A stretch of 48,738 nt of DNA from Paractinoplanes aksuensis (GTDB lineage Bacteria > Actinomycetota > Actinomycetes > Mycobacteriales > Micromonosporaceae), in contig NZ_JAMYJR010000064.1 in NCBI RefSeq assembly GCF_024137025.1, positions 1 through 48,738 of the forward strand. Direction: 5' to 3'. Each line of letters starts with the position of its first letter. The first letter of the stretch is position 1. Below the pieces are notes generated by a model, which did no database searches, had not been told where the DNA came from, and saw only the letters and a program-made list of their open reading frames with translations. A program made the translations under genes and the position numbers. This document shows, piece after piece, positions 26,527 through 34,928 of this stretch.

Positions 26527-27600
26527 ATGAAGCTGCTGCTCACGTCGGCCGGCGTCAACAACGCGAGCATTCACGAGGCGCTGCTCGGGCTGCTGGGCAA
26601 GCCGATCGCCGAGGCCACCGCCCTCTGTATCCCGACCGGCATGTACGGCAGCCCGTGGGCCCGGCCCGCGGGCGCGTGGGAGTTCATCGCCGGCAAGTCC
26701 GGGCAGCCGATGACCGAGCTGGGCTGGAAGTCGGTCGGCATTCTCGAGCTGACCGCGCTGCCCGGCATCGACCGTGACCGCTGGACGTCCTGGGTCGAGC
26801 AGGCCGACGTCCTGCTGGCCGGTGGCGGCGACGGCCTGTTCATGGCCCACTGGATGTGCGAGTCCGGCCTGGCCGCCCTGTTGCCCTCGTTGAACGACAA
26901 GGTCTGGCTCAGCTACAGCGGCGGCAGCATGGCGATGACCCCCGGCATCGGCGACGAGTTCATCGGCTGGAAGCCGCCGTCCGGCGCCGACGAGGCCCTC
27001 GGTGTCGTCGGCTTCTCGATCTTCCCGCACGTCGACCATCCCGACCTGCCCGAGAACACCATGGCCGCCGCCGAGACCTGGGCCGCCGCCCTCCCCAACC
27101 CGGCCTACGCCATCGACGACGCCACCGCGATCCGGGTCGTCGACGGCGCCGTCGACGTCATCACCGAGGGCCACTGGCGGCTGTTCGCGCCGGTGGCCCC
27201 GGTCGACGGCCTCCCGGTGCTGGAACTCGCCGCCCCCGGGCCTCTGCGTGATTCCGGCCTCGCCGCCATCCTCGACGGCACCAAGACGGCGATGACCGGC
27301 CTGCCTGCCCTCCACGAGTCGCTGCCCGCGGCCGGCGACCGCTTCTGCGTGGTCGACTCGAACGGCGATCCTGCCGCCGTCATCGAGATGACCCGGGTCG
27401 CCACCGAGCCGCTGGGCTCCGTGACCGCCGCGTACGTCCACGCGGAAGGCCGCGGCTACCCCGGCATCGCCGCCTGGCGAGCCGCCCACGAGGAGTTCTT
27501 CCGCAGCGACATCGTCACCGAGACCCTCGGCCACACCCCCGACCTCACCGACGAGACCCCCGTACTGACCCAGCGCTTCGTCCTGATCGGACGCGTCTGA
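26527..27600 (+). CDS. Fusion of peptidase S51 (class-I GATase-like) and ASCH domain
   Basis: 357 residues. Residues 1-225 are a peptidase S51/PepE-like domain: MKLLLTSAG start, ADVLLAGGGDG loop, nucleophile region WLSYSGGSMA (candidate Ser131 or Ser134) and His168 in IFPHVDHPDL. Residues 240-357 are an ASCH domain: GTKTAMTG, PAAGDRFCVVDSNGDPAAVI, the VHAEGRGYPGIAAWR segment and HEEFF. S51 enzymes cleave Asp-X dipeptides or cyanophycin; ASCH domains bind nucleic acid or nucleosides and some are RNases or amidohydrolases. The start at 26527 has GGAGG four bases away; the adjacent in-frame ATG at 26524 touches the RBS. An imperfect inverted repeat (AAACC n6 GGTTT, 26490-26505) lies just upstream. 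Confidence 0.82.
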   Translation: MKLLLTSAGVNNASIHEALLGLLGKPIAEATALCIPTGMYGSPWARPAGAWEFIAGKSGQPMTELGWKSVGILELTALPGIDRDRWTSWVEQADVLLAGGGDGLFMAHWMCESGLAALLPSLNDKVWLSYSGGSMAMTPGIGDEFIGWKPPSGADEALGVVGFSIFPHVDHPDLPENTMAAAETWAAALPNPAYAIDDATAIRVVDGAVDVITEGHWRLFAPVAPVDGLPVLELAAPGPLRDSGLAAILDGTKTAMTGLPALHESLPAAGDRFCVVDSNGDPAAVIEMTRVATEPLGSVTAAYVHAEGRGYPGIAAWRAAHEEFFRSDIVTETLGHTPDLTDETPVLTQRFVLIGRV

Positions 27601-27635
27601 GACGTGCGCTGGACGTCGCCGCAGGCCGACCCCGG

Positions 27636-28508
27636 TTATGAAGCTCGCCCGGCGTTGAGGTCGGACCACAGTTCGTCGGGGATGGGCAGGCGCCAGTGGT
27701 GCAGGTTCTCGGTGAGCTGGGCGCGGTCGGCCGGGCCCAGCAGCACGGCCCGCACTGCCGGGTGCCGGGCCGGGAACTGCAGGGCCGCGGCGGCCAGCGG
27801 GATCCCGTACTCGGCGCAGCGGTAGCGCAAGGCCTTGGCCCGGGCCAGGATCTGCGGCGAGGCGGGCGCGTAGTCGTAGTGCGCTCCGGGCTCCGGCACG
27901 GCCAGCACGCCCGTGTTGAAGACTCCGCCCGCCCACACCTCGACGCCACGTTCGCGGCACAGCGGCAGCAGTTCGTCGCCGGCGCTGCGGTCGAGCAGCG
28001 TGTAGCGGCCGGCGATCAGCACCACATCCAGGTCGGTCTCGCGCACGAAGCGCAGCGGGCCGGCCACCTCGTTCATGCCGACACCGATAGCTCGCACCAC
28101 ACCCTCGGACCGCAGCCGGTGCAGCACCGGGTAGGCGCCCTCGAGCGCCTCACGCATGTGGTTCTCGGGGTCGTGGATGAGCACGGTGTCGATCGCCGTC
28201 ACGCCCAGCCGGTTCAGGCTGGCCTCGAGCGACCGCAGGACGGCGTCGCCGCTGAAGTCCTGGCGGCGGTCGCCGGGCGGATCGACGACGTAGCCGACCT
28301 TGGTCGAGACCGTCACGTCGTGCGGCAGCCCGGCCAGCGCGCGGCCGACCCGGCGTTCCGCGGCGCCCCGGCCGTACCAGGGCGAGGTGTCCAGGCCGCA
28401 GACGCCGTCGCGGGCGGCCGCGAGCACCGTCGCGACCGCCTCGTCCTCGTCGGGCCGGTCGCCCAGTGCGGCCGTGCCCAGGATGGTGCGCGCGTCAATT
28501 GCGCTCAT
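27636..28508 (-). CDS. Aldo/keto reductase, L-fucose dehydrogenase-like
   Basis: 290 residues, a TIM-barrel aldo/keto reductase. Catalytic tetrad Asp40, Tyr45 (LDTSPWYGRG), Lys70 (STKVGY) and His112 (IHDPE). The short loops and the SPWYGRGAAERRVG start resemble the D-threo-aldose 1-dehydrogenase / L-fucose dehydrogenase branch that oxidises 6-deoxy-L-sugars to lactones. Last gene of the six-gene operon that begins with the ABC binding protein; its ATG lies inside the end of the RraA-type gene (14-bp overlap). The partner lactonase could be the amidohydrolase at 25643-26440. Confidence 0.87.
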   Translation of the reverse strand: MSAIDARTILGTAALGDRPDEDEAVATVLAAARDGVCGLDTSPWYGRGAAERRVGRALAGLPHDVTVSTKVGYVVDPPGDRRQDFSGDAVLRSLEASLNRLGVTAIDTVLIHDPENHMREALEGAYPVLHRLRSEGVVRAIGVGMNEVAGPLRFVRETDLDVVLIAGRYTLLDRSAGDELLPLCRERGVEVWAGGVFNTGVLAVPEPGAHYDYAPASPQILARAKALRYRCAEYGIPLAAAALQFPARHPAVRAVLLGPADRAQLTENLHHWRLPIPDELWSDLNAGRAS

Positions 28509-29280
28509 GGCCGCCCCGGGTCGAGAGCCACGTCTCGTACTCGTCCCGGCTGTCCGAGGTCAGCGGGTAGTAGTCGGCCAGGCGGGCGCCCTCATCGATC
28601 CGCGATCGGCTGAACACCTCCCAGCTCTCGTGGTCGCGGGCCCGCTCGACGACGGCGGCTGCCCGCTGCCGCGGCACCACCACCGGGCCGTCGTCGTCGG
28701 CCACCATGAGGTCACCGGGCAGGCACAGGGTTCCGCCGACGGCGACCGGCACGTCGTACGCCCAGGGGAACAGTTCGGACTGGGAGGCGTAGTGCGGCGT
28801 GGTGCCGGTGCACCAGATCGGCACGCCCAGCGCCCGCACCCGCGGCGCGTCCCGGATCCGGCCGTCGACGACGATGCCCGCGCCGCCCTTGCGCTTGAAA
28901 TAGCGCACCAGCATGTCGCCCAGACATCCGGTGAACTGGCTGCCGTAGGCCTGGATGACCAGCACGTCACCGGGCTGGATGGTCTCGAGCACCGCCCACA
29001 GGGCGGTCGTGCGCTCGACGTACTCCTGGGCGACGCCGCTGGCCACGTCCTCACGCTGGGGCATGAACTGCAGCGTCACGCTCGGGCCGACCACCCGGCT
29101 GCCGGCCACCAGCGGCCGTGGTCCGGCCACGAAGCTGCGTGTGATGCCCATCTGGTGCAGTTGCGCGCAGGCCGTGGCCGAGCTGACCGGTTCCATGGCT
29201 TCGACCAGCGATTTGTCGGCCCGTTGGAAATCCGGGCCCCGCTGCGGCAGCGGCCAGACAGTGTTGATCTCGGTGGTCAT
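28495..29280 (-). CDS. RraA-family protein (HMG/CHA aldolase-like)
   Basis: 261 residues. RraA/HMG-aldolase fold with the signature region CLGDMLVRYFKRKGGAGIVV, then DGRIRD (Gly120/Asp121, Arg141, Asp144), the residues that bind pyruvate and metal in 4-hydroxy-4-methyl-2-oxoglutarate aldolases. Proteins called RraA by homology alone are often such aldolases. In this context an aldolase splitting a 2-keto-3-deoxy sugar acid is plausible. Its ATG (29280) overlaps the stop of the preceding gene as ATGA and its end overlaps the aldo/keto reductase. Confidence 0.82.
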   Translation of the reverse strand: MTTEINTVWPLPQRGPDFQRADKSLVEAMEPVSSATACAQLHQMGITRSFVAGPRPLVAGSRVVGPSVTLQFMPQREDVASGVAQEYVERTTALWAVLETIQPGDVLVIQAYGSQFTGCLGDMLVRYFKRKGGAGIVVDGRIRDAPRVRALGVPIWCTGTTPHYASQSELFPWAYDVPVAVGGTLCLPGDLMVADDDGPVVVPRQRAAAVVERARDHESWEVFSRSRIDEGARLADYYPLTSDSRDEYETWLSTRGGHERN

Positions 29281-31088
29281 CAGGTGCTCCTTCTCTGGTG
29301 GTGCGCGAGCGCTCCGAACCGGTCGACGGTCAGCCGCACGGTGGTGGCGGTGCGGGGCGGCAGGTGCAGGTGGCCGTCGGACGGTCCGATGGTGTGTTCG
29401 CCGTACATTCCGCCGGTCAGCACGACGTCGTGCTCGGTGCCGGGGCTGAGGTTGACGACCTCCACGGTGAGTCCGTCGTTGTCGATCGTGGACACCAGCG
29501 CGGCCACGTCCGGCGGCAGGCCGGGCCGGCCCCGCCCGGCGTCGGTCCACCGCAGCAGGGTCAGGGGCAGGCCGCCGTTGTAGAGCTGCTGGGGCGCGCC
29601 GCCGATCAACTGGGTCAGCACCTCGGTCACGACCGGGTTGAGGTTCTGCCACCAGTGGATGTCGTCGCCGGGTGGGGGAGTGGGCCGGTCCGCCATCGCG
29701 GCGAGCCGGGTGCGCACCTGGTCCAGGGCCATTTCGAGCGCCCGTACGGGGTAATCCGGGTTGTCCCCGGCCAGATACCGGAGCCAGGGCGGCTCGTGAC
29801 CGCCCTCCTCCTTCTCGCGGAAGGCGCGCACCCGGCGCCAGTCGTAGCCGGACCGGGCGGCCAGGTCGTCCAGCCGCTGGCGGTCGGCCGGGTCGCGTCC
29901 GGCCCACCACAACCAGGCCGGGTAGGCCGGTGGCAGCGGCTGGTGGTCGAACCAGCCGTCGAGGTCGCGACGGTAGGGCACCACCAGCAGGTCCGACCCG
30001 GTCTCGGCGCCGAGACGGTCGTGCCAGTGGTCGAAGAACGTGCAGTCGTCCGGGTCGAGCGGGCCGAGGCGGGCCCGGGACAGCGCCGCGTCGACCGTGG
30101 CCCGGGGCAGGCCCAGGCTGTCCGGATGACCGGTGACGAGCGTGTGGTTGAGCGCGGCCACCAGCGCCGGCGCGACCACGCTGTACAGGCCGTGGGGCCA
30201 GGTCCAGCCGTAGTGCCCGCCGTACCAGCGGCCGTCGTGCAGCTCGCCGACCCGCCCCGACGGGCCCACGTTGTCGGGCAGCAGGCCGCCGTTGGCCGCG
30301 GCCCGCACCTGCCAGGCCGCCACGTAGTCGAGCACGAAGGCGGCGTACCGCTCGTCGTGGTCGTACAGCCAGGCGTTGGTCACGAGCGAGGTGGCGGCCA
30401 GGTTGAGCGGGATGTCACCGGTGCCCAGCCGCGTGTTCATCGCGTCGGCCATCCGCTGGGCGTTGCCCTCGTCGGCCAGATCTTCCCAGGTACGGATGCC
30501 GTCCAGGTCTCGCAGAGGCAGGCCGTACTTACGCATGCCGAGGTTGCCGGCCGAGTACGGCCGATCCTCGCCGAGCCCCGGGCGCGGGCCGAGCGCGCCC
30601 ACGTGCGGCGCCCGCATCATGTGCCGCCCGCCGTCGTAGTTGCCGGTCGGCGAGCCCGGCAGGAACAGGTCGGCGAACCGCAGCGCCTGCTCGCGGAACG
30701 TCGCCGGATCGGCCGCGCACAGGTTGTAGAAGAACAGCAGCGACTCGCCCTGATGGAACCAGTCGTAGCCGTTCTCGTAGCCGCCGGTCAGCATTCCACG
30801 CTGTTCGAGCTGGCCCGTCACGCCGTTCCAGTGCCGCTTGCAGGCGTCGAGCAGGTCGTCGGCGCCGCCCAGCGTGTAGAGCGCCGGCCAGTTGAAGAAC
30901 GGCTCGTAGAAGTCGTCGACACCATCTCGCCCGACGGTCTGACCGTCATACACAAGCGACCCGTCGGGCGCGCAGTACAGGTCTTCGAACTGCCGCCACG
31001 CGGCGTCCAGCGCGTCGAACAACTCGCGCTGCAACACGGCCCAGCGGGGCGGCTCGGTGAAGGTGCTGGTGATGGGGGTGGAACTCAT
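29280..31088 (-). CDS. Uncharacterised 602-residue protein, presumed (alpha/alpha)-barrel carbohydrate enzyme
   Basis: 602 residues, no signal peptide. Regular helix-rich pattern with many aromatic clusters: FFNWPALYTLGGADDLLDAC, GYENGYDWFHQGESLLFFY, WYGGHYGWTWPHGLYSVVAP and a late beta-rich end (VEVVNLSPGTEHDVVLTGG). This resembles a six-hairpin or (alpha/alpha)6 toroid glycosidase or lyase with a C-terminal beta-sandwich, but I do not recognise the family, and no catalytic pair can be assigned. It sits between the importer and the sugar-oxidation genes, ATGA-coupled on both sides, so it probably acts in the cytosol on the imported oligosaccharide. Confidence 0.68.
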   Translation of the reverse strand: MSSTPITSTFTEPPRWAVLQRELFDALDAAWRQFEDLYCAPDGSLVYDGQTVGRDGVDDFYEPFFNWPALYTLGGADDLLDACKRHWNGVTGQLEQRGMLTGGYENGYDWFHQGESLLFFYNLCAADPATFREQALRFADLFLPGSPTGNYDGGRHMMRAPHVGALGPRPGLGEDRPYSAGNLGMRKYGLPLRDLDGIRTWEDLADEGNAQRMADAMNTRLGTGDIPLNLAATSLVTNAWLYDHDERYAAFVLDYVAAWQVRAAANGGLLPDNVGPSGRVGELHDGRWYGGHYGWTWPHGLYSVVAPALVAALNHTLVTGHPDSLGLPRATVDAALSRARLGPLDPDDCTFFDHWHDRLGAETGSDLLVVPYRRDLDGWFDHQPLPPAYPAWLWWAGRDPADRQRLDDLAARSGYDWRRVRAFREKEEGGHEPPWLRYLAGDNPDYPVRALEMALDQVRTRLAAMADRPTPPPGDDIHWWQNLNPVVTEVLTQLIGGAPQQLYNGGLPLTLLRWTDAGRGRPGLPPDVAALVSTIDNDGLTVEVVNLSPGTEHDVVLTGGMYGEHTIGPSDGHLHLPPRTATTVRLTVDRFGALAHHQRRST

Positions 31089-31897
31089 CCCTTGGTCGCT
31101 CCCGCGGTGAGTCCGGACACGATGTTGCGCTGCAGGAGGACGAAGAAGATCAGCACCGGGGCGACCGCCATGAGCAGGTTCGGATAGACCACGGTGAAGT
31201 CGGTCGAGTACCGGCCGATCGCCGCGTAGACGCTGGTCGTCACGGTATAGAGGGCCGAGCCCGGACCGAGGATGATCTGCGGATTCACGAAGTCGGTCCA
31301 CACGCCGATCGTGTGCAGCACGACCGCGGTGGCCACGGCCGGGCGCATCAACGGCAGGATCACCCGCCAGAACGTGACGATCGGCCCCGCCCCGTCGACC
31401 CGGGCGGCTTCGTCCAGCTCCCGCGGCAGCGTCTTGATGTACGCCACGTACAGGAACATCGAGACGGGCAGGGTGAGCGTGGTCTCGTACAGCAGGAAGC
31501 CTGTGACCGTGCCCATCAGCCCGAGGAACTTGAGCACGTAGATCACCGGGATCACCAGCACCTGGCTCGGGATGAACAGGCCGAGCAGGAACAGGCCCAG
31601 CAGCGCCCGGTGCCGCACCCGGGTGCCGCGGGCGATGACGTACGCGGCCGGAGCGCTCACCGCCAGCGAGAGCACGTTGACGGCTATCGCGAACAGCGCC
31701 GTGACCAGATACGCCCGCACCAGTGAGTAGTTGGGGTCGGACAACGTCGCCGTGAGATAGCTGATCGACAATCGATCGAAGGGGATCCCGAACGGGTTGC
31801 CGGTGATGTCGTCCTGGCTCTTGAAGGCGTTGACGACGAGCAGGTACCCGGGGACCAGCATGATCAGGGCGACCAGGGCCTTGAGGACGTTCTTCAT
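31085..31897 (-). CDS. Carbohydrate ABC transporter permease (MalG type)
   Basis: 270 residues with six hydrophobic segments and the inner EAA motif ELDEAARVDGAGPIVTFWRV followed by ILPLMRP, which docks the ATPase. It belongs to the CUT1 class (BPD_transp_1). No ATPase gene is in the operon, so it likely uses a shared MsiK-like ATPase, as is usual in actinomycetes. Start ATG at 31897 overlaps the other permease by ATGA. Confidence 0.92.
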   Translation of the reverse strand: MKNVLKALVALIMLVPGYLLVVNAFKSQDDITGNPFGIPFDRLSISYLTATLSDPNYSLVRAYLVTALFAIAVNVLSLAVSAPAAYVIARGTRVRHRALLGLFLLGLFIPSQVLVIPVIYVLKFLGLMGTVTGFLLYETTLTLPVSMFLYVAYIKTLPRELDEAARVDGAGPIVTFWRVILPLMRPAVATAVVLHTIGVWTDFVNPQIILGPGSALYTVTTSVYAAIGRYSTDFTVVYPNLLMAVAPVLIFFVLLQRNIVSGLTAGATKG

Positions 31898-32793
31898 GCG
31901 CTCACCGCGTCCTCGGCCCGGCGGCGCAGCGCGGTCAGCCCGAGGGCGAGCGCGGCGATGACCACCATCAGCGTGATCGCCTGAGCGGCGCCGTAGCCCA
32001 GATGGTTGGTCCGGAACGACTCGCTGAGAATGAGGAAGGCGAACGTGTTCGTCCGGCCCGCGGGTCCGCCGTTGGTCAGCGCCAGCACGATCTCGTAGAC
32101 CCGCAGCAGCCCGACCAGCACGAGCACCAGGTTGACCGTCACCGACGGCGCGAGCATCGGCCACGTCACCGACCGGAACGTCTGCCAGCGCCCGGCCCCG
32201 TCGACCCGGGCCGCCTCGTGCAGGGCCGGCGGCACCGTCTGCAGTCCGGCCAGATAGAGCACCACGTTCACGCCGAACTGCGACCACACCACGACGGCCA
32301 CGATGCTGCCTACGGCCCAGGTCGGGTCGGACAGGAACGGCAGCGGACTGTGCCCGGCGTTGCCCAGCACGTGGGCGATCGCGCCGTTGGCGCCGAGGAT
32401 GGCCGACCACAGGAAGCCGATGATGATCGGGCCGATGACGTACGGATAGAAGACCACGGCCCGCAGTACGCCGTTCAACCGTCCCGGGCCGTTGAGCAGC
32501 AGGGCCAGGCCGAGGCCGGCGATGTTGCAGGTCAGCGTGCCGACGACGGTGACGATCAGGGTCACCACGGCCGCGTGCCCGACGTCGGAGTCGCGCAACA
32601 GCTGGGCGTAGTTGTCCCAGCCGACCGACTGCGGGTTCGGCGACAGCCCGTCCCAGTCGGTGAAGCTCAGATAGGCGGCGAGCGCGATCGGCGCGAGCAT
32701 GAACAGCGCGATCATCACGGTCGCCGGGGTGAGGAGAACCGCGTGCGACACCCCGATCCGGAGTGCCGCACGCGAGCGGATGCTACTTGGCAT
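31894..32793 (-). CDS. Carbohydrate ABC transporter permease (MalF type)
   Basis: 299 residues with six transmembrane segments after a short cytosolic N-terminus. EAA motif: HEAARVDGAGRWQTFRSVTW. The early segment LFMLAPIALAAYLSFTDWDG is typical of the MalF-like permease. It would pair with the MalG-type protein next to it. The start lies 11 bp inside the end of the binding-protein gene; no strong RBS of its own, so it probably depends on translational coupling. Confidence 0.92.
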   Translation of the reverse strand: MPSSIRSRAALRIGVSHAVLLTPATVMIALFMLAPIALAAYLSFTDWDGLSPNPQSVGWDNYAQLLRDSDVGHAAVVTLIVTVVGTLTCNIAGLGLALLLNGPGRLNGVLRAVVFYPYVIGPIIIGFLWSAILGANGAIAHVLGNAGHSPLPFLSDPTWAVGSIVAVVVWSQFGVNVVLYLAGLQTVPPALHEAARVDGAGRWQTFRSVTWPMLAPSVTVNLVLVLVGLLRVYEIVLALTNGGPAGRTNTFAFLILSESFRTNHLGYGAAQAITLMVVIAALALGLTALRRRAEDAVSA

Positions 32794-34051
32794 TCGAGGT
32801 GTACCAGCTGTCGATCGACTTGAGCACGCCCTCGGGCTTCTGGTCCAGATAGAGGCCCTGCACCAGTTTGTTGAACTCGTCGTTGAAGCCGGTCGGGGCG
32901 GAGTTGTCGCCCTGGCCGTTGGAGGCGACGACCGTGGCCGGGGCGGCCGACACGATCGCCGCGACCTCCTTGTTGAGCGGGGTGGCGTCGTACTCGAAGC
33001 CCTTGCGGAAGTTGCCCTCGGCCTTGAGCTCCTTGGTGACCGCGTCCTTGTCGGTGACCAGGAACTTGAGCAGGTCGACGGCGGCGGCCCGGTTCTTCGA
33101 GGACTTGGTGACCGACCACGGGATCGACGGGTTGCCGGCGACCGGGGCGGGGGAGCCGTCGACGGTCGGCATGGCGAAGACGCCGACGCCGTCCTTGGCG
33201 GTGGGGATGTACCAGCCGCCCATGATGAACGTGGCCGATTTGCCCGCCGCGAACTGGTCCATGGCGTCCTGGTACTTCAGGCCCATCGCGTCGCGCGGGG
33301 TCAGGCCCTGCTCGATCCAGCTCTGGTACGTGTCGAGCACCTTGCGCCACGGGCTGTCGGCGAAGCTGACGCCGCCGGTGTTGCGCCGGGTGAACCAGTC
33401 CGGGGTCGGGCCCAGCACGTTGACGTTGCCCATCATCTGCACCTGGGCCCCGGTGACCCACTCGCCGGCGGTCTGGGTCGGCACGAAGCCCGCGCCCTTG
33501 AGCTTGACCAGGGCGGCGGTGAACTCGTCGAGCGACTTGGGCGGGGCGGTGATGCCCGCCTTCGTGAACGCGGCCTTGTTGTAGTAGACAATCGATTGCA
33601 CCTGGTTGCCGCTGCCGGCCTGCCACATCACGCCGCCGACCCGTGACTGCTCGGCGTACGGGGCGTCCTTGACCCACTGCTCCTCGGGGAGCGCGGCCAG
33701 CTGGGGCACGGTGTCGCGGCCGAGGCTGCCCGAGACCAGGTCGGGGGCCGAGCCCGCGGCCAGCTGCTGCTGCAGGGTGGCGCTGACGTCGCTGCCGGTG
33801 GGGGCCTCGATCGTCACCGTGATGCCGGGATGGGCGTCGGTATAGGGCTTGACCAGGTCTTGGTAGAACTCCTTGGTCAGCACCGGGGTGATGTTGACCA
33901 GCAGGCGGAGGCTCGCCGAGGTGGTGGAGCCGGTGTCGCCCGACTCCTGGAAGCCGCCGCCGGACGAGGAACAGGCGGTCAGCAAGAGCGCGGTGGCGGC
34001 AGCACACGTAGCCGCGAGCGCTTTGAGGCTCTTCGTTGGTTGGCTGAACAT
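32783..34051 (-). CDS. ABC transporter solute-binding lipoprotein (CUT1)
   Basis: 422 residues. Lipoprotein signal with lipobox LTAC (Cys27), then a SBP_bac_1 fold: LVKPYTDAHPGITVTIE, GSAPDLVSGS, IVYYNKAAFTKAG and GKSATFIMGGWYIP. It captures a sugar outside the membrane and delivers it to the two permeases downstream. ATG at 34051 with GGAAAGGG upstream. The transcript starts at a consensus-like promoter (34101-34129), with the GntR-type operator at 34072-34102 over the start site, so import should be repressed until the inducer binds. Confidence 0.92.
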   Translation of the reverse strand: MFSQPTKSLKALAATCAAATALLLTACSSSGGGFQESGDTGSTTSASLRLLVNITPVLTKEFYQDLVKPYTDAHPGITVTIEAPTGSDVSATLQQQLAAGSAPDLVSGSLGRDTVPQLAALPEEQWVKDAPYAEQSRVGGVMWQAGSGNQVQSIVYYNKAAFTKAGITAPPKSLDEFTAALVKLKGAGFVPTQTAGEWVTGAQVQMMGNVNVLGPTPDWFTRRNTGGVSFADSPWRKVLDTYQSWIEQGLTPRDAMGLKYQDAMDQFAAGKSATFIMGGWYIPTAKDGVGVFAMPTVDGSPAPVAGNPSIPWSVTKSSKNRAAAVDLLKFLVTDKDAVTKELKAEGNFRKGFEYDATPLNKEVAAIVSAAPATVVASNGQGDNSAPTGFNDEFNKLVQGLYLDQKPEGVLKSIDSWYTSNAK

Positions 34052-34071
34052 CGGGGCACCCTTTCCGGGTC

Positions 34072-34102
34072 CAATCGACTATCGATTAGCGATAGAGGCG
34101 AT
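34072..34102 (-). promoter_or_regulatory. GntR-type operator of the binding-protein operon
   Basis: Perfect match to the locus consensus CWATCGNNTATCGMTWA at 34072-34088. It contains the dyad CTATCG n5 CGATAG at 34079-34095. The site begins at the predicted -10 and covers the expected transcription start, the usual arrangement for repression. It is about 20 bp upstream of the start codon. Confidence 0.75.
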
Positions 34103-34129
34103 CATCACCGTCGCGAAAGACGGTGTCAA
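34101..34129 (-). promoter_or_regulatory. Sigma-70-type promoter of the binding-protein operon
   Basis: On the minus strand, TTGACA (34124-34129) is followed after 17 bases by GATGAT (34101-34106). The -35 is a perfect consensus hexamer, rare in this GC-rich sequence. The -10 is weaker. The operator lies directly downstream. Confidence 0.6.
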
Positions 34130-34220
34130 TAGCGTGTTACGGACGAGTGACCGGCCGGCTGCGCCGCAGGTCAGCGGCCTTTTTCCGAGGCCCGCCGGCC
34201 GTCGTCGGGCAGCCTGAAGG

Positions 34221-34247
34221 GCCGCCGCCGCGCAGGGCGGCGACGGC
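34221..34247 (-). terminator. Hairpin downstream of gntR
   Basis: GCCGCCGCCGC (34221-34231) pairs with GCGGCGACGGC (34237-34247), 10 of 11 positions, around a five-base loop. It lies 16 bp past the gntR stop and upstream of the binding-protein promoter. No U-run follows, so it may act as an intrinsic terminator of the low-T type common in actinomycetes, or slow the polymerase. Confidence 0.45.
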
Positions 34248-34262
34248 AGTGATCTTCGGGTC

Positions 34263-34919
34263 TTAAGCCTCGATACCGGTGGCGTGGTTGAGGAAGGCGG
34301 CGGCCGCCCGACCTCGGTTGCCGTCGGCCAGCACCTCGATCAGGCGCTGGTGGGACACGGCCATCTCGTTCCAGTCGCCCTTGAAGCCCGGGTCGCCGAC
34401 TATCCGCAGGCTCATCAGGCTGGGCTCCATGACATCCCACAGGCGGGGCAGGTAGCTGTTGCCGCTCATCAGCACCACGGCCCGGTGGAAGGCCATGTCG
34501 GCCTGCCGGAAGCCGGCCAGGTCGAGGATCGCGGCCGACTCCTGCATCAGGCCGACGAAGGTCTCGAGGATGACCCGGTCGGCCCCCGTGAAGTGCAGCA
34601 CCGCGTCCCGGGCGGCCGCCTCTTCGAGCAGGCCACGCACCTCACGGGCATCGGCGGCCTCGTCCTCCGAGATCTGGCGCACGTAGCTGCCCCGCCGCGC
34701 CACGGAGACCACCAGACCCTCGTGCACGAGGCGTTTCACGGCCTCGCGGACCGGGGCCTGACTGACCCCGAGCTGACGGGCCATCTCCGACTCGACGATG
34801 CGGGCGCCGGGCTGGAGCGTGCCCTCGAGGATCGAGCGCCGCACCAGGTCGTACGCCTGGTCGGAGAGCAGCGTGCGCGACAGCGAGCCGTTGTCGGCGC
34901 TCTCGTAGGGGATGGACAA
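34263..34919 (-). CDS. GntR-family regulator, FadR subfamily (FCD domain)
   Basis: 218 residues. Winged helix-turn-helix at about 18-85 (AYDLVRRSILEGTLQPGARI, SEMARQLGVSQAPVREAVKR) and an FCD effector domain (about 95-210) with the metal/ligand pattern D-x3-H (DMAFHRAV) and late His (VSHQRLIE). FCD regulators commonly bind sugar acids or carboxylates. A TTG start (34919) is supported by AGGAG seven bases upstream. The same operator motif stands in front of this gene, the beta-helix gene and the ABC operon, so it probably represses itself and both. Confidence 0.9.
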   Translation of the reverse strand: MSIPYESADNGSLSRTLLSDQAYDLVRRSILEGTLQPGARIVESEMARQLGVSQAPVREAVKRLVHEGLVVSVARRGSYVRQISEDEAADAREVRGLLEEAAARDAVLHFTGADRVILETFVGLMQESAAILDLAGFRQADMAFHRAVVLMSGNSYLPRLWDVMEPSLMSLRIVGDPGFKGDWNEMAVSHQRLIEVLADGNRGRAAAAFLNHATGIEA

Positions 34920-34928
34920 GGACCGCTC

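Noticed and set aside
26155..27600. 481-codon frame starting inside the amidohydrolase gene
   Set aside because: The S51 domain starts at MKLLLTSAG with its own RBS; the upstream part is out of frame with the amidohydrolase and has no homology.
31745..31780. AT-rich ATCGACAATCGATCG stretch in the MalG-type permease gene
   Set aside because: Matches the operator consensus poorly (several mismatches at fixed positions).
33589..33598. Palindrome CAATCGATTG inside the binding-protein gene
   Set aside because: It shares only a core with the operator consensus and lacks the second half; may be related, but evidence is too weak to call a site.
34149..34202. GCCGC/GCGGC hairpin with T5 on the plus strand between the binding-protein gene and gntR
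   Set aside because: No plus-strand transcript ends here, so its role as terminator is not supported.
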